From positions 32,394 to 96,393 of the forward strand of contig JAVYIG010007849.1 of NCBI GenBank assembly GCA_035222895.1: DNA of 64,000 nt, given 5' to 3'. Below are positions 22,901 to 30,162 of this stretch, in pieces. Every line of letters begins with the position of its first letter. Positions within the stretch are counted from its first letter, which is position 1. Made by a program: the position numbers and the translations under genes. Origin of the DNA: Strongylocentrotus droebachiensis (Eukaryota; Echinodermata; Echinoidea; Camarodonta; Strongylocentrotidae). The notes under the pieces are model-generated. The model saw nothing but the letters and a program-made list of their open reading frames with translations, had not been told where the DNA came from and did no database searches.

Positions 22901-25900
22901 CTTTTATTACATTTTTCTTGATTAATATTAATTAGACACAATTACCACTGGGAACCAAATATTTTTACAAGCATTGCTTCTTTTTGGTTCCCCCATATAT
23001 CACGTTATGTTAATTACAAACAAACTGTTGATTATGAAATATTTTGTATTGTACTTAAGTCTTCAATTTATTCATTTAATTGTATTTCGTTTTTGAATGT
23101 ATTGTTTGTTTGTATAATTACTTGTTCAAATTTATTTGTGAAATATGGAAATAAATTCAAATCAAATTCAAATCAAATAGTTAAGTCCAACTTAAAGTCG
23201 ATCTTAGTCTTTGTGAAACAAAGGTCTGTCTGCCCCAAGGCTTTGAGAGTCACTCACTAGGAAATTCATTGCCTTTTTTAGCTTTCTCAAGTCCATAACC
23301 CCAATCTCTAATGACCCAGGGGGGTGTTTCACAAAGATCCAATGTTGAACTTATCTCTAAGTTGGACTTGACAATCATGGAAATCTGTTAGCATCTTTGA
23401 AAATATTTTGTAAAAGTTATTTTAAAAGGCATAAAATGTTGATTCAAATCATTCACATTTTCTATTATCATGGGAGATTTCATGTTCTTGATGTGGAATT
23501 CATGAAAAGTCTAAAATGTTTTCTTTTTAATATATTTTATTTTAAGGCTACAGATGGCTCTCCATAACTTTTAAGTCCAACTTAATAGAGTTAAGTTCGA
23601 CTTAGGGATCTTTGTGAAACACCCCCCAGGATGTTGTCTGTTTGAAGGGAACCAACTGATATTCTTTACCAGAGTTAACCCATATCAATACAGCATCTCC
23701 TGTTAGCGATTTCTTTTTTGGCATTATCTTCTAATCCAGAATTCTAAGAACTATACATTATATATACATGAGCAGAAAGAGCAAAAAACAGACAATTTGG
23801 GACAAATTTCCAACGCTTGTTCTTGAATAAGAGCGTTTTAATTGTAACTAATCATTAAAGTCTCTATGATCAGCAACACATTGTAAATACAAAGTCCCTA
23901 GTTTCGTGTATGGATTGGCAATTTTTCTGTTAAATTTTGTCCCACTTGTTTCATTTAATAAACATCCGTCATTTTGAAAACCTAAGAGCGAGCAGAAAAT
24001 CTAATTAATTGTTGCCAATTTGAGAAGGGAAAACTAATCATTAAAGTCTCTAAAATCAGCAACACATTGTAAAACACAAAGTCCCTATTTTTAATGTACA
24101 AATTGGCAATTTGTCTATTAAATTTTGTCCACCTTGGTTCATTTATTAAACATTTATCATTTTGAAAAACTGCGAGCGAGCAGAAAATCAAATCAACTGT
24201 TGCCAATTTGAGGATTACATGTCATTCAGAAAATAAGGTAACCCTGAAATGCTAAGGGCCAAGCCTTTCTTGTTCTGAGCAGGGGGGCATTTCACAAAGC
24301 CTTTTTTCAATGACAAATAGCAAAAATCAGTGACAAATCTGTTGATATCCAATCAGAAGCAAGGATTTCAGTAGCTTATAACACGAATTGCCATTTGTCA
24401 CTGATGACAAGTTTTGTGAAACGCCCCCCCCCCCTGATGTAACTGTACTTACATGGACAATTGGCATGGGTGTAAGCTTCGGTTGAAGGGAGCCCTCAGC
24501 CACCAGGGTACGGAGAGCCATATCAGCCGCTTCTCTCCTTCCATCCTTCTTGCTGCGACTGGTGACGTGTTGGAACCTTCTGCCTCCAACGCAGGCCGCA
24601 AACACAAACCTGGTGAAATTTAAATAATAATAATAATAATAACAGTGGGTTCTTGTATAGCGCTCATGTCCGTCAGACTTGACACTCCTGGCGCTCCCGA
24701 TTATTACCCTGGCTTTAGCAGGGCTGCCTTTACAGCGCTCTAGCATTTCAAGGACTTAATTCCTGCCAGGTACCCATTTACATCACCTGGGTTGAGTGTG
24801 GCAAATGTAGATAAATATCTTGCCAAAGGACATAAACAGCCATCACTTTACATACATGTATAGATCAAGATATATCAAGTTTCAGACCCCTTTCCCTCCC
24901 CCCCCCCCCCCCCCCCCCCAACAGCCAGACTGCATCCTCCTCCCATTCATCTCAACACCCCTTTCAACACTCTCTTCCATCCCTGAACAGACTACTATAA
25001 ACCAGGGCTGTTTCATAAAACGTGTTATCAAGTTTTAGGGCCCAGGGACAGCTCAAGCACATGTCTGGGGGGCGTTTCACAAAACTTGTCATCAGTGACA
25101 AATGACAGTTTTTGATATAAGCTACTGAAATCCTTGCTTCTGATTGGTTATCAGCAGATTTGTCACTGATTTTTGTCATTTGTCATTGAAAGAAGGCTTT
25201 GTGAAACGGGTCCTTGGACTACAAGGATACACTGACAACAAGATGGCTTGTTTTTCAAGAGAGCAAGAATGATGATCTATAGGAAACCGGTAGATGCTAA
25301 ACCCGTTCTCTCCCTACAGACTAATCCCTAAACCCTCCTTCCCCTTTCCCTACACCCATATTAATCCACTGTAATACCTCTTTGGTACCCACCATGGGTA
25401 ATGGGGGACTGGATTGTTGTAGAAGATCAATGGAAACCAGTAGATGCCGAACCTGTTTCTGCCTACCCTCTTATCCCTAAACCCTCCTTCCCTCTCCCTA
25501 CACCCATATTAATCCACGTTATTACCCCCTTTAGTACCCACCTTGGGTTATGTGGAGGACCAGACTGCTGCAGGAGATCAATGGACACGGGTAGATGCCT
25601 GGCTTGGGCATACTCGGTCAACGCACTCACGGGGTTCTTATTGATAGCAGCGAACATCTCGTTACTGATTGTCTGACCTGTCGATGACCCGATGATTGGT
25701 GCACTGTGGGAAGACTGTGGCTGGGGAGCTGGTGATGCTGGGATGGGGGCGCTGTTTACGGAGGCAGGGTTGGCGAAGGAGTTCGGGGGCATGTAAGGCA
25801 TGGTGGTAGCACGGATAGGGGCAACCTGTCAAAGATTACAAGAGTGTACTTGAGAAAAAAAGTTTGTGCATATATGAACTTTCAAGCTTGAACTCTGATT

Positions 25901-27833
25901 GCATACTATGTTTCATCCTTTCAAGTCAATTTTTAAAGCCTGTCTGTACTAGTTTGGCCAGGGAGGATTAGACCTCCCTGCAAGGTCACTGACAGGTGGT
26001 TATCTCATCAGATCAGCTCTCAGTTAACATAAGAAAAAGGGGATCATAAGGACCAACAGGCACCGATTAGGCATTGTTTGCTATGTAGAGGGTGCAAGTA
26101 GCTAAGTAGTGCAGTGGGGCTTTAAATCATCGTCCTTGAGAATAAACTTAGAAACGGAGGAAGCTATATCTTTTTCAGGAACAAAATACATGTCCAAATA
26201 GATTTTTCACCGAATAACTATTTGGTGTGATTTGATGCCCTTGGCATGGAAGGGAAGGGAAGGGGCAAATGGACAGCAAATTGACACATACCTGAGTAGG
26301 AATGGTTGGTGTGAATGATGAGACAGGGATGAATCCAGGGCCAGGTCTTCCTTGATCCCAATTCTGCAGAACCGTCCTAGGATCTGGAGGAAGAATGCCA
26401 CCCTGGTGGTTTGGGGAACCCATCGGCTGTGGCATGAGCACTCCAGGTGCCCCCGTCACCATGTTGACATGGTTAGGAATCTCCATCGGTTTGGTCGCAC
26501 CGTTCATCTCGATCGGTTTCTTCTCCTTGTTGATCAGCTCGACCCCTTTCTCGTTGATGTGCCATGTTGGAGGGCTGTCCGTGACCTTGGTGATGTTTCC
26601 TCGTTTTGCAAGTCCATAGAGTGAAGGGTTCACATCTTTAGCCTTGCCCCTGTTCAGACCTACATTATGGACGATCTCCAGAGTTCCTTGGGTTTGTTGA
26701 TTGCTCAAAGCACACAAGACCTTGATCTCCATGTCGGGCGAGGCGAACATCAATGTGGCAAACTCCATGGGTATCCCGGCTTTAATGGCTGCTTGTAGAT
26801 TGACCCTTTCATTGTAGATGGACTGCCTGTCGTCGTTGGAGCCTAGGAGAGGTTGAGGACTCTGTGGGAGATGGTGGAACATCTGTCCAGGAACCCCCTG
26901 GAGCTGCTCTATGTGTGGTCCAAAGTTCACTATGTGAGGAGCAGTACCTGGCATAGGAGAACTCATCATTACAGGAAACTGTCCAGGTTTCTGCTGCGAC
27001 TGCTCTGGCGATTGCTGCTGCTGATCAGTCTCTAGAATTTGTCTCCCATACGGGGTGATGACCCACATAGGGGGAGACTCACACACTTTTCTTACAAGTC
27101 CTTTCTTCTGCATACTAAACAAAGTTGGGTTGATCTCCTTCTTGGTACGGTAACCAAGTAGCTTGGCAAGATCGTTGGAATGGATTGACTCTACCTTTTC
27201 ACTTAACGCCACGAGTAACCTATGGTCCATGCCATTTGGTGTGTATGGCTTTGCGAAACTTTGTTGCAGTTCGTGTGGTGGAGGTGGCGGCTTTGCGAAA
27301 ATGACAGGTTGTTCGGAAGTCTCCGAGTCGTCGCTCGAGCTGGAAATGTTGGTCGGCGAAGGCATGGGGTCAACGCCCGGCACGGAATGGGTGCCGTTGT
27401 AGCTGGAGAGAGGGGGTGGGTAGAGCTGCCCTGCGTCTATGGATGTGGAATGGTTGACAGGATGACCAAAGGGCTCAGCAACAGGAACATCGCCACCGCT
27501 GCCTTCATCCATGAAGTCATCTCTTTCCATCCCACCGCTGCCACCAGAAAGCGCTTCTTCAGCCGTCTCTTCCGCTTCCTGCAGGTTGTCCCCATCCTCT
27601 GCAGTCGCGCCATGCAGAGGGCCAACAGTCACCTCGCTCTTCAAGCCCCATTTTGGAGGTGAAGCAGACACCTTCAAGATAAGGCCGTTCTTCTGCATCC
27701 GATATAAGGTCGGGTTGACGTCCTTGCGGGAGCGTCGTCCCAGAGATCGCGCCAATTCAAGAGTTTCCATGGATCCATTGCTTTCTTTTAGTTTGTTGAG
27801 GATGCTGTTGGCCAGTTCTGTGTTTGAGCCCAT
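13699..27833 (-). CDS. ADAR: ADAR1-type double-stranded RNA adenosine deaminase (nine exons)
   Basis: Joining 27833-26292, 25825-25542, 24609-24453, 20726-20552, 20040-19947, 19378-19107, 18251-18069, 14997-14751 and 13933-13699 gives 3189 nt with no frame break, or 1062 residues. The enzyme converts adenosine to inosine in double-stranded RNA. In order: Z-alpha domains at about 5-64, 203-262 and 365-427, one dsRBD at about 578-648, and the deaminase at about 670-1060. Zinc ligands are H740 (in H-A-E), C794 (P-C-G-D-G) and C871 (S-C-S-D-K); E742 is the proton donor and E843 matches the base-flipping Glu. R746 and R747 match ADAR2 inositol-phosphate contacts, but S877 replaces the usual Arg of S-C-S-D-K-x-x-R-W. 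The start at 27833 has a good context (A at -3, G at +4) but upstream exons are possible. Domain order and the L-G-T-G-N-R motif favour ADAR1 over ADAR2. Confidence 0.95.
14025..14200. mobile_element. GTCAAACCTGTC element, copy in ADAR intron 8
   Basis: Ends GGTCAAACCTGTCTA and GGTTTAACTGTATA, with internal GGTCTTTGTAGACAGGT motifs. The same family occurs at 33172-33256 and 51670-52207. Confidence 0.75.
14252..14725 (-). mobile_element. 5'-truncated LINE, 3' end, in ADAR intron 8
   Basis: On the minus strand, an open stretch ending at 14499 encodes [12 protein letters not shown] and F-K-S-Y-N-I-E-I, the C-terminal motif seen after the reverse transcriptase of CR1/L2/jockey-like non-LTR elements. 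It is followed by an AT-rich 3' UTR and a (CCATA)n tail at 14252-14276. The element begins only about 25-30 bp from the exon 8 donor. Confidence 0.75.
14751..14997 (-). CDS. ADAR: ADAR exon 8 (deaminase)
   Basis: Encodes [21 protein letters not shown] and K-S-L-S-I-N-W, all matching conserved blocks of the ADAR catalytic domain. Acceptor CTCATGCAG, donor GTAGGT; length 247 nt. Confidence 0.94.
15165..15460. repeat. Dispersed repeat in ADAR intron 7, shared with 60403-60862
   Basis: Two blocks, CCCACGCGGGGAAGGACC (about 15178) and TTTCCGAGTGGTGAGTCAAC (about 15350), recur in the same order and spacing class at 60408 and 60796. In the second copy a reverse-transcriptase fragment lies between them. 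Confidence 0.7.
15868..16255. mobile_element. TTAA-flanked element, family G copy 1
   Basis: Bounded by TTAA-AGGGATTGGGTATC and AAACGATGCCT-TTAA. It is an inverted full-length match to 53767-54150; a truncated copy lies at about 43880-44157. No transposase frame. Confidence 0.8.
16330..16477. mobile_element. MITE family A copy 3
   Basis: 148-bp copy in ADAR intron 7 with GGGGGGCATTTCACAAAG and TTGTGAAACGCCCCCC ends. Confidence 0.88.
16510..16760. mobile_element. SINE-like element (CCTGGCGCT / TTCCTGCCAGGTACCC family)
   Basis: Shares CTCCTGGCGCT, TTATTACCCTGGCTTTAGCA and TTCCTGCCAGGTACCCAT with 24630-24810. This looks like a dispersed SINE 3' body. The name is unknown to me. Confidence 0.65.
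16757..17070. mobile_element. Palindromic MITE family B copy 1
   Basis: About 314 bp, with ends GGGGGTGTTTCACAAAGATC and GATCTTTGTAAAACACCCCC and inner inverted arms around TAAGTTGGACTT. Other copies are at 23319 and 59127, with a solo end at 56745-56805. Confidence 0.87.
17267..17438. mobile_element. Internally deleted TTAA element, family D
   Basis: Begins TTAA-AGAGAAGGATGAGTTCTGG and ends AAGAACTCAAC...TTAA, but is only about 170 bp against ~390 bp for the copies at 54746 and 56071, so its centre is missing. Confidence 0.7.
17485..17797. mobile_element. Two adjacent TTGCAAGAAAGTT palindromic relics
   Basis: A ~100-bp copy at 17698-17797 has ends GGGCGTTGCAAGAAAG and CTTTCTTGCAACG. A diverged one at about 17490-17585 has GTTGCATGAAAGTT and TTTCTTGCAAC. 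A CT tract lies between. Confidence 0.65.
17800..17891 (-). pseudogene. Duplicated tail of ADAR exon 7 with donor site
   Basis: Copy of 17998-18092: it repeats the last ~20 bases of exon 7 (minus-strand TTGAGCTCAATATCACTAG) followed by GTATAGG and the first ~60 bases of the intron, ending TTTGTATT... on the plus strand. The offset between the two exon/intron boundaries is 198 bp. It is too short to be an exon. Confidence 0.8.
17895..18000 (-). mobile_element. tRNA-derived SINE
   Basis: Minus strand reads GGTCAGTCGGTAAGAGCGTC (A-box region) and CTCGGGTTCAAATCCCACC (B box), a clear tRNA-like pol III promoter. It sits between the two copies of the exon 7 tail. Confidence 0.75.
18069..18251 (-). 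CDS. ADAR: ADAR exon 7 (third zinc ligand)
   Basis: Encodes E-G-T-I-P-V, Q-T-W-D-G-I and [15 protein letters not shown], then [11 protein letters not shown]. Cys871 is the zinc ligand. The Glu that opens the exon corresponds to the base-flipping Glu of human ADARs. Ser877 stands where human ADAR1 and ADAR2 have Arg. Confidence 0.95.
18557..18763. mobile_element. TTAA-flanked element, family E copy 1
   Basis: Bounded by TTAA-AGCCCCCACTGCACTAC and CAGATAGGCT-TTAA, with a poly-G run at 18710-18723. Related copies are at 25933-26125, 51334-51480 and 62447-62648. Confidence 0.8.
18890..19058 (-). mobile_element. tRNA-derived SINE
   Basis: Minus strand contains AATCAGCTTTGCCTCACAACC and GGATTCGAACCCCGGCCGCG, a strong B box with a tRNA-like anticodon-side arm. 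The downstream body runs to about 18895. It lies in ADAR intron 6, close to the exon 6 donor at 19106. Confidence 0.7.
19107..19378 (-). CDS. ADAR: ADAR exon 6 (second zinc ligand)
   Basis: Encodes [15 protein letters not shown], the hallmark containing zinc ligand Cys794, and ends at L-L-R-T-K-M-E-Q just before the base-flipping Glu. The segment at about 802-830 corresponds to the variable RNA-contacting loop that differs between ADAR1 and ADAR2. Confidence 0.95.
19700..19933. mobile_element. Palindromic element, TCTTCATCAGCTCGAG family, copy 2
   Basis: Diverged copy in ADAR intron 5 ending CTCAAGCTGATGAAGACAGG only 14 bp from the exon 5 donor. It shares CCAAATATCCCGCTAATTGC with 8345 and 40512. 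Confidence 0.75.
19947..20040 (-). CDS. ADAR: ADAR exon 5 (catalytic H-A-E)
   Basis: 94-nt exon encoding [10 protein letters not shown] and [12 protein letters not shown]. It holds zinc ligand His740 and catalytic Glu742. The Cys of the usual N-D-C-H-A-E is Ser here, which is not a catalytic position. Confidence 0.95.
20215..20545. repeat. 51-bp minisatellite abutting ADAR exon 4 donor
   Basis: Five units with CACAACCAGCG at 20311, 20362, 20413, 20464 and 20515 (51-bp period), plus (ATC)n at 20216-20290. The last unit ends within about 10 bp of the donor at 20551. Because 51 is divisible by 3, all frames stay open. Confidence 0.92.
20552..20726 (-). CDS. ADAR: ADAR exon 4 (start of deaminase)
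   Basis: Encodes [20 protein letters not shown] and V-I-S-L-G-T-G. These match the opening helix and first strands of ADAR deaminase domains. Acceptor ATATTAG, donor GTAATAG. Confidence 0.95.
20801..21448. mobile_element. 648-bp non-autonomous DNA transposon
   Basis: Inverted ends TGAGTGATTTCAAGTTGGG and CCCAACTAGAAATCACTCA. Flanking octamers GTGTACAT (20793-20800) and TTGTACAT (21449-21456) look like an 8-bp target duplication with one mismatch, as made by hAT elements. The ends carry repeated CTAACA/TGTTAG. No open frame of note. Confidence 0.75.
21490..21805. mobile_element. Degraded family D copy
   Basis: Contains GTTGAGTTCAGGGGAGAGGT and CTTGTAACTTTACCAAGACT, matching 54746-55140. The right end is lost. 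Confidence 0.6.
22165..22612. repeat. Direct repeat pair, ~335 bp apart
   Basis: GATGGCCTTTCTCC(A/G)AGCC and GAGAGGCA(A)CA(T)ACTCTCA occur at about 22198-22262 and 22530-22590. Both copies end with CTAATATCTCC. Confidence 0.6.
22614..23218. mobile_element. Palindromic MITE interrupted by a LINE-type 3' tail
   Basis: Outer ends GGGGTGTTTCACGAAGAC and GTCTTTGTGAAAC are related to family B. Inner inverted arms carry GGCAAGCCGTTCATGCCA and TGGCATGAACGGCCTGCCA. The right arm is split by about 310 bp (22870-23178) ending in the repeated tail AAATTCAAATC. Confidence 0.6.
23319..23628. mobile_element. Palindromic MITE family B copy 2
   Basis: Ends GGGGTGTTTCACAAAGATCC and GATCTTTGTGAAACACCCCC, same orientation as 16757. 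Confidence 0.87.
23847..24215. repeat. Two-copy tandem duplication (~183 bp)
   Basis: CTAATCATTAAAGTCTCTA begins at about 23849 and 24032. Both copies run through GAGCGAGCAGAAAATC and TTGTTGCCAATTTGAG. Confidence 0.8.
24282..24434. mobile_element. MITE family A copy 4
   Basis: Lies 18 bp from the exon 3 donor (24452). Orientation is opposite to the copy at 25067 on the far side of exon 3. Confidence 0.88.
24453..24609 (-). CDS. ADAR: ADAR exon 3 (second half of dsRBD)
   Basis: Encodes F-V-F-A-A-C-V-G-G, then [14 protein letters not shown], the basic loop and last helix of the double-stranded RNA-binding fold (usual motif S-K-K-x-A-K-x-x-A-A). It is 157 nt, so skipping it would break the frame. 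Confidence 0.94.
24630..24835. mobile_element. SINE-like element with (TAA)n end
   Basis: Same family as 16510-16760: CTCCTGGCGCT, ATTACCCTGGCTTTAGCA, TTCCTGCCAGGTACCCAT, then CTTGCCAAAGG. It is bordered on the left by (TAA)5. Confidence 0.7.
25067..25213. mobile_element. MITE family A copy 5
   Basis: Inverted relative to 24282. Together the two flank exon 3 on either side within ADAR introns 2 and 3. Confidence 0.88.
25277..25455 (-). pseudogene. Duplicated tail of ADAR exon 2 with donor site
   Basis: A 149-bp tandem duplication copies the last ~55 bases of exon 2 and the following intron. On the minus strand the copy reads [14 protein letters not shown] and then GTGGGTACC, against [14 protein letters not shown] and GTGGGTACT in the real exon. 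A partial third copy starts near 25277. There is no acceptor, so it is an exon-tail relic. Confidence 0.85.
25542..25825 (-). CDS. ADAR: ADAR exon 2 (linker and first half of dsRBD)
   Basis: A Pro/Ser/Ala-rich linker (residues 515-577) leads into [11 protein letters not shown], the first helix of the dsRBD. The exon ends at P-P-H-N-P with a split Arg codon. Acceptor TTTGACAG, donor GTGGGT. Confidence 0.94.
25933..26125. mobile_element. TTAA-flanked element, family E copy 2
   Basis: Ends TTAA-AGCCTGTCTGTAC and CAGTGGGGCT-TTAA, inverted relative to 18557-18763. Confidence 0.8.
26292..27833 (-). CDS. ADAR: ADAR exon 1 (three Z-alpha domains)
   Basis: One 514-codon coding exon. Each Z-alpha winged-helix domain keeps the Z-nucleic-acid contacts known from human ADAR1: domain 1 has N40, Y44, P59-P60, W62; domain 2 has N235, F239, P254-P255, W257; domain 3 has N402, Y406, P421-P422, W424. 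Between them are acidic Ser/Gly-rich (about 70-175) and Gln/Pro-rich (270-335) linkers. Human ADAR1 has one Z-alpha and one degenerate Z-beta. The coding frame is also open upstream to the acceptor TTCTTCAG at 27852, adding G-S-S-K-R-K, so an earlier exon could extend the protein. Confidence 0.95.
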
Positions 27834-27851
27834 TTTTCGCTTAGAAGAACC
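27834..27851 (-). other. ADAR: ADAR 5' leader segment of exon 1
   Basis: 18 bases between a good acceptor (TTTTCTTCAG) and the proposed ATG. They are 5' UTR if that ATG is used, or coding if an upstream exon joins in frame. No upstream exon could be identified by eye. Confidence 0.6.
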
Positions 27852-28689
27852 CTGAAGAAAACAAGAAAAGAAAACAATTGTTAAAACGATGTTGAATACA
27901 ACAATAAAAGGCCTTTCCCCCTTAATACGGAGATAAAACATGTTTAATTCATTTATTCCCTCGTTTGCGGTACATGGCAGAGGGTCTCTGAATACTACAG
28001 AGTCATGTTTAAATATTTATTTCATCATGAATCATGTTGAATGAAAGGCATGTAGTACAGGTGATCCTGGAAACGTAGTGGGTATGCACTGGTCTTTTAA
28101 TTGCAGACCCTTTATGAAATCATTACACATGAATACAACTACGAACATATACATGTAGAAACCCTACATGAGAATGCTACATAAACCTTTGCAGGACAGG
28201 ATTTTATTTTAGGGCTGAATTCATCATATATTGCTCTTTAAATGAAACAAAAATGGATGCAGTATGTGCAGAAATGTTGCCCTTTCTATCTATTCATCCT
28301 GTCTCTGGTATTATTATTTTTATTTTTTTGTTTGGTTGGGGGATGGGCTCTAAATCAAGAGTTATTGAGCCAAACCACAAACGTTGATTAATTTTCGCAA
28401 ATGAAATGAAACTTTTGAAAAGAAATGAGTTATGATAGTTAGTATAAACAATGGGCAATTTTGTATGGCGGATGCACATGCATTATGAATGAAAAACAAT
28501 GAAGGCTGCACAATGTTTACTGAAGACTACATTCTCTGCAACGGCACAGAGAAAGATACATGCAAAATTAAGCAACATGAAACCAGCCTTATTCAATCAC
28601 TCGTTTCCTAATTTAATGTGGTATTTTCATAATGAAGAGACCCACATTGCTTTAAACATAATGGACCATGGAAAGGACGAATCTCCTCG
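27852..28689. other. Upstream of ADAR exon 1, nothing recognised
   Basis: AT-rich, non-repetitive to the eye, presumably first intron or 5' flank of ADAR. Confidence 0.4.
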
Positions 28690-28880
28690 ACAGCCACTTA
28701 TTGCTGTGACGTCGGCATCAGAGTTAATTTCCTCAGGGGCCATACACACACAGATGTAAATGGATGGGACTGGGGGCGGGACAGTCATCCTGCGCAGTCA
28801 ATTATTCCCGTGACGTCTGCATGATAGCTTGGTCAATAAAACATGGCTCTCATTCGCATGAATATTTCATCCGCTAACCA
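28690..28880. promoter_or_regulatory. Candidate regulatory block with paired CRE-like sites and a GC box
   Basis: TGACGTC occurs at 28707-28713 and 28811-28817, each inside the longer shared context TTATT(G/C)C(T/C)GTGACGTC(G/T)GCAT. GGGGGCGGG lies between them at 28772-28780. CRE and Sp1-type sites are common in animal promoters; the location about 0.9 kb upstream of ADAR exon 1 makes a promoter or enhancer plausible but unproven. Confidence 0.35.
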
Positions 28881-29768
28881 GGTGGAATTAAAGAGGTCAA
28901 CGTTAATTCAAATGCTGATAGAGTAAGCCATAACAAGGGTACTCCTTAGGGTATTATGAAAATTCACATGAATAAACTAGGGTTGATTCAAGTTCCTCAG
29001 ATGTTTGAAATTTTCATACATCGGGCAAGACGAAAATGCCAGGCATATAAGCCTTGTCTTTAGTCTCGGGGGGACCATACATGTCACTACAGTAGTTCTG
29101 GAATACATGCCCAATCTTATATTTAAACAAAGATACTCACAAAAACAAATGATATCAGGAGGAATGTGTATACTAGGTTTCATGTTTTCAAAGGAACTGC
29201 TATTGGTTATATATTAAATCTGTCGCAGAAATTCTTACACTTAATAGATTGACATCTACTTTAGATAACAGTTCATGGAGTGTTTTTTATACACTGACTG
29301 TAGTACTGTACTGAGCTGTACATGTATTACACAAGTGATACATGTAGCATATGTGGGCATGCATGTCATACATGGCTGTCCATACACATGTGTGCGTACA
29401 TTGAATGGCCATATTACGAATCAAAACGTAGGGATGTAATCATATTGTTTTTAAACATACAATAATATCTTAATTGAATGACTTTTCGACATTTCAATAA
29501 CATTCTGGTCGTATGTATATATTGTTGTCTGAGACATTTTATTTCATTGTGACAGTGTAGTAATTATCAACAAATATCATAATTGCCAATTTGAAGAATG
29601 ATATCAAACAAAAATAAATAAATAAAATAAAATAAAATAAAATCAATATGTAATAAATTAGCCCTAATATAAATCCTGCCTTGAAATGGTTAACATAATA
29701 TTCTGATTTGTCTAAGGCTTTTCTTCTGAGAGTCTGTATGCTGTCAACTCTACATGATGTCCTATTAG
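28881..29768. other. Intergenic or intronic, nothing recognised
   Basis: AT-rich DNA with an (AAATA)n stretch at 29610-29645. No exon found. Confidence 0.4.
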
Positions 29769-30162
29769 TTAAAGATAAAGGTGAGTTCTGGTCATGCGAT
29801 TGCATTGTGAAAGAAAAGGTGTGGAATGGATCAGAAACAGTTGATCATGTAGCATGTAAGTATTGGTGTGTACTGCAAGGTTCTGGAGTCATCAAAATCA
29901 TAATAAATTTGGCCGAGTCTTGGTAAAGTAACAAGCACTGTACACAGAAAGCTATATATGGGACAACACACATGGTGTCGGGGCTAGTACTACCTTGATT
30001 TCCTTGTCTTTTGATGCTCATAACTCAGCCAGTATACATTTTCTCCCAAAATTGTTTGGCACATGTCATTTATTTGTAATCTTGAACATTCAGTGTAAAT
30101 TTCATTTGATTCTGTGAGAATTAATTTTCTTTTTTTTTACCAGAACTGGAGTTTATCTTTAA
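29769..30162. mobile_element. TTAA-flanked element related to families C/D
   Basis: Begins TTAA-AGATAAAGGTGAGTTCTGG and ends CCAGAACTGGAGTTTATCT-TTAA. Similar sequence, inverted, lies at about 62965-63342. Confidence 0.8.

Noticed and set aside
26352-27855. Plus-strand open frames opposite ADAR exon 1
   Set aside because: Shadow frames of the GC-richer ADAR coding strand.
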